A DNA stretch of 64,000 bases from Craspedostauros australis (lineage: Eukaryota; Bacillariophyta; Bacillariophyceae; Mastogloiales; Achnanthaceae), in NCBI GenBank assembly GCA_026770025.1, contig JAMXDE010000058.1:248001-312000 (forward strand), written 5' to 3'. The notes below the pieces were generated by a model, which was not told the origin of the DNA, searched no databases, and was given only the letters and a program-made list of their open reading frames with translations. Shown here piece after piece: positions 58,901 through 64,000 of the stretch; position 1 is the first letter of the stretch; every line of letters starts with the position of its first letter. The position numbers and the translations under genes are program-made.

Positions 58901-59497
58901 AGCAAGGCGCTGGTGTTCGGCAAGGCCATCCAAGACGGACAACAACACCTGCCATCCGATCACACCACGGCACTACGAGACCAGACCGCGGAAACAGAAC
59001 ACCCACCACTCGCAGTACAAGGCTGGGCAAGCAAAACAACGCGCAAACCCGCGGAACTACCAGACTACGTTGTGGCAAAATTGAAGGACATCTGTGAAGC
59101 GTCCGCGAAGGACCCGAAAAACAGACCGTCCGAACATGAAGCACACGAGAAACTGATGAAGAACGAAAAAACGAAAACTGACTGGTACGTCCAACTGCAC
59201 GCAAATCCCATGCGCGTAAAAGCGTCGCTGTTTGCAGCGTACAGTGCCAAACAACGCAAACAAAAGAAGGAGGCTGCTCTCATCAAGACAGCAACCAACA
59301 CAACAAGCAAAGCAACAGCAACATCCAGAATCGTGGCGACCAACAATGAATCAGCTGGAACAGAGGAGGAACAGAGGGAAGAGGAGTTGCAGAGAGAGGA
59401 AGAGCAACTGGACCATCAGATGTGGTGTGATGCTCACACCATGAAGGCGAACAGAGAAAGTGAGGCTGTGTTGGGTGATGAGACCGAAACTCCGTGA
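55976..59497 (+). CDS. Transposase-like protein, probably Sola superfamily (DDD), intact
   Basis: 1,173 residues from the ATG at 55976 (MPFSTTAKALSKDGNPS). The frame is open to 55616, but that extension is microsatellite and is not kept in copy 1. The N-terminal half is unique and helical, with FESYFWMATEKLKHAI and a Lys/Thr-rich linker. A CNHCG motif (about residue 616) precedes a catalytic-like core: Asp700 in YVVLDHKQK, Asp784 in LQSDNACCF, and Asp830 in GKSMLDTHFAYI, with Glu821 close by. Spacing is 84 and 46 residues. Between them sits YWGKKGMSLLGAMVI. The pattern is found in a widespread, poorly characterised group of eukaryotic mobile-element proteins. Three Asp and the 4-bp duplication favour Sola. 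The C-terminus is Glu-rich. Confidence 0.7.
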   Translation: MPFSTTAKALSKDGNPSPSKKPRAHPVSAPPVDSKGDLLPTAEQLLPDKPSAALRKPSTITRVIDVKPMHAADGNLVPNGMHAHARELHVFVHILDNNGGVYDDSHVRVRSEGRGVGDGTLVSVIVNAPTPVEPLVAADVAPLVKPTPPGRLLRRCNTVAAGGYADPSNESDSTYVDEKEEQTRAGRGRRGGKFGHDLEEESWRRDAIVRVMAELGSNLDPKLLRSMPKKGFVLTGRHNRTIWSNIKQMWSVVSCALWTVLLPEEEVPTRQMEQVVAYVRGQVELPPTMLASNLYTLCLLGETTSSCTVRAALAMSAPHALCTAILDKHAHGLSEEQKARMLPKRDIITHSQACTLRGYYDILSNGKVIPSRVLQYRVRACDLSGVVSFLMTTTTYKAGLSHTVQYGGVEFENVPVFDRGGTTIRELFGMYSSTTNSPVGRPAFTTITNLLTRKSKIKTGLSSFESYFWMATEKLKHAILRLLDLLKAKYEASGAEKNDAAVDANDGIRHDNDDPHDVISSHLRTAESLLHELELLVVFVKWEFTASHMQLECDDPMHSAAFALTTEKEKKKGTTNQRKPRTNKHKCKKNTAVTKDSPTITIDISSATANQQPRKVCNHCGAAMRFVDDHFVPFVTLLKDNELTEHQDELQSMLAAAPGFANEIVNYMAHKVRAKVQFRQIAFYQSELNDKPERAYVVLDHKQKILPTGQGEAQQEYWGKKGMSLLGAMVITCRNDIFTYRFIDIVVDERPTQDTLQVGGLLEIVQKKVKDILPSVTEIILQSDNACCFASHEHIALITSKLNKNLRQRNAAKIIAWIYTEAQTGKSMLDTHFAYITRVLRKYVQSGRDIKTPLQLFHALVAGDIAGTTTVLANAALLAGNITTLPGAPKRRFRASGQQVRMTHEVKYDDDQARLVAASGITEDVVVKSTEWEGWSINELGVVEDDSHMSEKLPITSESFRKTDKTRKLGRTAAESKALVFGKAIQDGQQHLPSDHTTALRDQTAETEHPPLAVQGWASKTTRKPAELPDYVVAKLKDICEASAKDPKNRPSEHEAHEKLMKNEKTKTDWYVQLHANPMRVKASLFAAYSAKQRKQKKEAALIKTATNTTSKATATSRIVATNNESAGTEEEQREEELQREEEQLDHQMWCDAHTMKANRESEAVLGDETETP

Positions 59498-60311
59498 TGG
59501 GAGTGCATCACCGCGATAACACTAGTTGTGGAGTTTTGTGGGCGACAGATCATGCTACTATAACGAGTCTAGAGGCCACCCCAAAACCATCCAAACATCT
59601 GCTTATCATGCTATATCTCAACAACACATCGTTTGCAATTAAATCTAAACATTGCATTCAGACGCCTGACTATAGGTTATACAGAATATTGAAGTTAAAT
59701 TGACATAGAAATTGTTTTTATTGTCATGTTTGACCACCACACAGTTGTGTGGTGAATTCGAAAAATTCTGGATGGCACAATGTTGCCCTCCCCTCAGCAC
59801 CCATGATCATCATCATCATCGTTGTATTTCTTCAAACTGCGCACCACAATGGCTCTGTATGCTCCCCAGCTATCCACTCCATGAAGGACAGAACATTTCT
59901 GCCACATTGCACACCCCAAAGTGTCGATACACTGAAAAAGAGCGATTTCAAAAAACGAAGTGCAAGCTGGATGCGGTATGGATACGGATCCATATCTCAT
60001 CCACAGGACCCTTTCAGCCCCTCCACGTGACCCTCGTGCATTCCCACACTACCTGGCGACATGCTGATGCATCCAGACTGGGCTGGGTGTGGAGGGTTCC
60101 GATGGTACGCCTCCATTTGGTGATGGCCCTGTTGGTTTTGGGTGCCCCACCAAAAATGACAGGTCTGCACTCATTCCATGCTGCAGCCTCTTCCAGACCG
60201 TTACAGCAGCTCGAACTTCGCGACGTGCATCTTCAGATGATGTCGCACGGACCTTGTATGGGTGACTTGGCGATTGGGCAGCTTGATGATGCTGCCCCCT
60301 CACTGCCAAAG

Positions 60312-60638
60312 TCACATGGCAGGTTCGCCACGATCCGCCCAACAAAACTCTTGCCCTCCACTGATTCCTCCGCGCGGACACCTTCCCGGTCCTTCCCGAG
60401 CCTCAAACTTCGTGGGGACCTTGATGGTGACCTCCTGGATGTGTGTTGCCCATTCGTAGGCGTTGGTGTGGCCTGAGCATGGAATACACAGGCTACATCC
60501 AACGAGCCAATCTGCTGCAATTTTGAGACGTTTGCGCGGAGGCCTGCGGCGGCCCCAAATCAACCGCTCTCGCAGCCTCCGCTCGTCCACCCACCAAGGG
60601 TTGCATGGCGGTGACGTCGATGTGCTTGGATTTGTCAT
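60312..60638 (-). other. Conserved antisense frame in Sola-like copy 2
   Basis: A 108-codon minus-strand frame reads NPWWVDERRLRERLIWGRR and then LVGCSLCIPCSGHTN. Its equivalent at 38939-38535 in copy 1 is also open. About 95 bp in the middle of this block differ at a single base between the copies, much more conserved than the flanks. Whether it encodes a second transposon protein is unproven. Confidence 0.35.
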
Positions 60639-61309
60639 TGGGCCGCTGGTTGGTGCGGCGCTGACAATGCCGTTGGGTGGCCATTGTGATGTTTTTTTGG
60701 TGTTCCGCCATTGTCATCTTCTTGTGTCAGGTTTGGCGCTCTCGGCCAGTCGGGCATCCTGGGGGCTGAGGTAAATGTCAAACATTGCAACGCACGTACG
60801 AAAAATGCATGACACAAAACACTTCGAGAGTACCAACCTCACTCAACCATTCCACCACAACAAGGCATTGGTGAGAACCTATCACATCGTGCTGTGATTG
60901 GTGGTTCATGACGCAGCAGCCAGTTTGCTGACGTCGACGACGGATTGGACACGCACAGAGTAGATTGGACGTAAACGCGCACCCGCCGCTTCTCCCAGAA
61001 CTCTACAACTAGCGCTATCGTGGACAGGGTGTTGGATGCTCTGATCGAAACGCCTGAAAAAGAAACTAAACAATTCAAAATGGGAACAACCTTGCTGAAA
61101 CAAAGAACAGCAACGCGTTAACTTGGATCGATGTAGTCGTAGCCAAACAGCTGAAACCCGAAAGAGATCGAAAAATGCGCACATCCATCGGTCCATAAAA
61201 CTTAAAATACGGCCAACCTCAGATCTGTAATGGATTGGTATATGTTTTAGATCTACGAGGATTGGGAATATGTACTTAGTTTTGAAATCCGGGAAAAAAA
61301 TATGGAATG

Positions 61310-61347
61310 TTGATTGCAAACAGTTGGTCGACTCGCTGATCGGGCTC
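61310..61347 (-). repeat. Right terminal inverted repeat, Sola-like copy 2
   Basis: Inverted partner of 55298-55335, followed by the ATAT duplication at 61348-61351. Confidence 0.9.
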
Positions 61348-61351
61348 ATAT

Positions 61352-62419
61352 GGGGCTGTCGACCAAGCCACCCACATATTCAAAAACTAGATAAAAATAT
61401 AAGATGCCCTGTGGACGCCGATTTTGCTTTACTAGTAACTGCTCCAACAAGCAACTCCTTCATCTCGCCTCGCCTCATCTCATTTCCGTGTCCTCTGTGA
61501 TCTACACAAGTCTACACTCTGAAAATTGCCAACAAGCACAAGTACACGAACTCTACAATCTATACCGATCGCTGTCAAGGATCAAGCAATGTATTTCAGT
61601 CGATGCTGCCTCCGGCCGAGCTGAGGGCTCATGGTGTTCTGATCGTTTGGATCGTCCAACAACAGCGCCCTGGCAGATGTTGTCTTCAGAGCGGCAGTTG
61701 AAGGACAAACTTGTGTCGCACTGGTTCAGTTCAGGCGAATCCGACTTCGTGAATGGAGGGCGCAACAGGTGACATTTTTTGTGGATGTGAAGAACAGGCA
61801 GCAAGGATGAGACGAGCTCGTCTCATTTCCCGGTCAAGGTGTCAAGGGGAGGGAGGGGAGGGAGGGTATCGATGGACGGGTCTGGTACGTCAGTTGAAGA
61901 TCTGACGGAATCAACGCACATCGATCGATTGAGCACCATCCATCGCAAGGGAAGCCAGAGAGCGGCTCCTTCAGGTCTTGTTCAATCCATCTGTTTGCCT
62001 TTCTTCCTGTCCACACAAGGCGTCTCAAGCAATCAGGTACTACTTGATCGTACATGTGCGCGTGCCTACACTCCGCCGCCACCTTCTTCCGGTATCAGGG
62101 CACTGGGCAGCCAACCATTTGGCCTTTCCGCCTATCATCCAATCATCCGATCAGTTCCGAAGCGTCAGTTGAAGATGTGACACCACCCCCACACGTGGAA
62201 TCTGTGGTCCATCCGTTCTCCTCCGTACTCTTAAAAGAACGCGTGAAGATCCATCACGGTCACCACCACCATCGTCACCACCACCATCGGCACCACCGAA
62301 TCTCAAACTCCACCACTCACAAAATTTGCTTCTGGTTCAGAAAAACAAACTGACCAGCAGGCAAATTAAGCAGCTAAAACACTAACCAACTTACCAAGTA
62401 ACCAACCAAACCATCGACC
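61352..62419. other. Intergenic region upstream of the symporter gene
   Basis: Holds the presumed promoter and leader of the symporter. A CACCAC/CATC repeat lies near 62256-62300, and the last 80 bases before the ATG are AC/AACC-rich, as an untranslated leader would be. Small frames (61404-61772, 61839-62180) show no domain. Confidence 0.6.
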
Positions 62420-64000
62420 ATGGGGTTCAACGTGAGTGAATCCGCAGCATGGGCGATCCTGTTCGTGGTCCTCATCATCTTCACAATGTTGGCCATCGCA
62501 GCCGCCGACTTCATGTCCCACCTCATCCCCGAGAACGTCTCCAGGTTCCTCTTGCTCGACCAGCCAAAGGTGGGTGAGGGCGGAACTGCTGCCGGCGCCA
62601 TCGACTACTTCCTCGCCGCCAGAAACTCCGCCGGGGTCTGGTCCATCGCCCTGTCCAACTTCGCCTCTGGCATGGGTGCATGGATCGTCTACGGAACCAC
62701 CGAGATGGGTGCCAACCCGCAGCTCTCCTGGTTGGGTGTCCTCGGATACTCCGGAGCCAGCTCCATCCCGGCCCTCATCATTTGCTGGCTCGGACCCAAG
62801 GTCCGCGAGCAGTCCGAAGGCCACCGCGCCTTCTCCACCACCGACTTCGGACGTTTGCGCTACGGCCGCGTCATGCAGATGTCCATCGCCTGCATCTCCG
62901 GATTCTTGATGTTCATCTCCATCGTGGCGGAGCTCACCACCATCAGCAACGTCTACGCTCTCCTCACCGGCGAGATGCGCGAGTGGTTCGGAATTGGCGT
63001 CACCATCACGATTGCCGTCTTCACGCTCTTCTACACCGGCGTGGCCGGACTCCCAGCTTCCATCGTCACCGACAAGTTTCAAGGTGTCATGATGTTCTTC
63101 CTGGTCGTCCTCATCCTCGGCGCGGTCACGTCCAGCGACGACAATCAGATCAGCTCCAGCGAGTTCTCCAAGGCCTCCGATATCACCGATGAGGGTCTCA
63201 TGGCCGCCGTCACCCTCATCCTCGCCATCGCCGCCGCTGAGATGTTCAACCAGTCCACTTGGCAGCGTGTCTGGGCCGCCAAGGACGTCCCAACCCTCCG
63301 CAAGGGGTTCGGCCTTGGCTCCCTCCTCATCTTCCTTCTCATGATGTTCTTCGGAATCATGGGAATGATCGCCTACGCCAACGACCCAGAGGCCTACGAC
63401 AACTTCGAGAAGTTCGCCTTCCTCGCGTTCTTTGACCTCTTGGAGCCATTGTCGAATGGATGGCACGTCATCTCTCTCATCCTCGTGACAGCCCTCTGCG
63501 CTTCCTCCATCGACAGTATGCAGAATGGAATCACCTCCATCTTCTACCACGACTTGGTCAAGATCGGATACAAGCCGCAGACTATCGCACGTATCTTGGT
63601 CGTCCTCCTCAACATCCCGGCTGTCTACATGGCGTCGGACAAGTACGACGTCATCTCCCTCTTCCTCGTCGCCGATCTCGTCGCCGCGACGGCCGCCTTC
63701 CCAACCTTCCTCGGACTCCAAAAGAAGGACATGTTCGGAGGCATGCTCCCGGCACCAACCGAGCTGGGTGCCTTCCTCGGAATCCTCAGCGGCATGGCCA
63801 CTGTCTTGATCAACGGCGTCATCAACGACGTCGACGGCGGTGTCTTCGAGTACTTCTGGCTCGAGAACGAGGGCATCTGCTCCCTCTGCGGAAGCAAGAC
63901 CATGGTCTCCTTCATCGTGACCCCGGCCGTTTCTGCCGTTATGACCTACGTCTTCTCCTTCATCGACATCATGGCCCGCGGCGAACGCGCCCGCTCGCCC
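62420..64000 (+). CDS. Sodium:solute symporter family (SSF) transporter, 3' part beyond window
   Basis: The frame opens at 62420 (ACCATGG context, MGFNVSESAAWAILF) and stays open for 527 codons to the window end. About a dozen hydrophobic segments are visible. The first lies at roughly residues 8-30. DYFLAARNSAGVWSIALSNF is the SSF N-terminal signature, with GMGAWIVYG after it. ALCASSIDSMQNGITSIFYHD (residues about 359-379) carries the Ser-Ser-x-Asp-Ser pattern of the sodium-site helix. Members couple sodium entry to uptake of organic solutes (proline, urea, sugars and others). The substrate cannot be told from this part. Codon use is strongly C- or G-ending, which points to high expression and explains a spurious 451-codon frame on the other strand. 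Confidence 0.88.
   Translation, partial: MGFNVSESAAWAILFVVLIIFTMLAIAAADFMSHLIPENVSRFLLLDQPKVGEGGTAAGAIDYFLAARNSAGVWSIALSNFASGMGAWIVYGTTEMGANPQLSWLGVLGYSGASSIPALIICWLGPKVREQSEGHRAFSTTDFGRLRYGRVMQMSIACISGFLMFISIVAELTTISNVYALLTGEMREWFGIGVTITIAVFTLFYTGVAGLPASIVTDKFQGVMMFFLVVLILGAVTSSDDNQISSSEFSKASDITDEGLMAAVTLILAIAAAEMFNQSTWQRVWAAKDVPTLRKGFGLGSLLIFLLMMFFGIMGMIAYANDPEAYDNFEKFAFLAFFDLLEPLSNGWHVISLILVTALCASSIDSMQNGITSIFYHDLVKIGYKPQTIARILVVLLNIPAVYMASDKYDVISLFLVADLVAATAAFPTFLGLQKKDMFGGMLPAPTELGAFLGILSGMATVLINGVINDVDGGVFEYFWLENEGICSLCGSKTMVSFIVTPAVSAVMTYVFSFIDIMARGERARSP

Larger units (their letters stand above)
55298..61347 (+). mobile_element. Sola-like DNA transposon, copy 2, uninterrupted
   Basis: 6,050 bp. 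The ends GAGCCCGATCAG... and its inverse form a 38-bp terminal inverted repeat with one mismatch, continuing imperfectly for perhaps 150-200 bp (shared AATCCTCGTAG and TTAAGTTTTATGGA blocks). ATAT is duplicated at 55294-55297 and 61348-61351. It encodes one long transposase-like frame. This copy lacks both insertions of copy 1 and is the reference for the family in this window. Confidence 0.88.

Noticed and set aside
62366-63721. 451-codon minus-strand frame, Asp/Glu/Gly-rich
   Set aside because: It lies opposite the clear symporter gene and is produced by that gene's strong C/G-ending codon bias.

Overview
The window looks like a piece of a diatom (stramenopile) nuclear genome. Supporting this are a heat-shock-factor DNA-binding domain of the type diatoms carry in large numbers, few and short GT-AG introns (344 and 157 nt), long single-exon ORFs, Ty1/copia elements with two CCHC knuckles as seen in diatom copia lineages, and large ATPase/TPR proteins of the COG3899 type. 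No rRNA, tRNA or CRISPR array was seen. The species cannot be named from the sequence.

Layout. 1-1407 (minus): heat shock transcription factor, cut by the window start. 5672-13238 (plus): two-exon Nup205/Nup192-type nucleoporin with an unusual FG- and Ala-rich head. 14221-15672 (plus): dual-specificity protein phosphatase. 17063-39568: one 22.5-kb nested transposon stack. 39705-43640 and 50761-55173 (plus): two paralogous AAA-type ATPase/TPR proteins, separated by a 5-kb cluster of broken copia LTRs (44404 to about 49345). 55298-61347: a second, uninterrupted copy of the outermost transposon of the stack. 62420-64000 (plus): sodium:solute symporter running off the end.

The best-supported structural result is the stack. 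The outer element is a roughly 6-kb DNA transposon with 38-bp terminal inverted repeats starting GAGCCC, a 4-bp target duplication (ATAC in one copy, ATAT in the other) and a large transposase-like protein with a D-D-D motif set. These traits fit the Sola superfamily best. Inside copy 1 sit a 528-bp insertion (CTTTG duplicated) and a 15.9-kb insertion (GTT duplicated). The latter has AGAGGAC ends and a PIF/Harbinger-like transposase fragment. It contains an old minus-strand copia remnant, a small relative of itself (ATT duplicated), and a young copia element with two LTRs that read as identical (GATGCG duplicated). Subtracting the inserts and one copy of each duplication leaves 6,024 bp, against 6,050 bp for the uninterrupted copy.

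The copia cluster between the two ATPase genes shows the same logic: an LTR inserted in an LTR (CAAGAG duplicated), with two further inserts inside the inner LTR. Net LTR lengths of 818 and 812 bp agree with the 791-bp LTR of the young element. The host genes do not form an obvious pathway. The two ATPase genes are the one related pair, and a Sola-like copy lies within about 135 bp of the outer edge of each.
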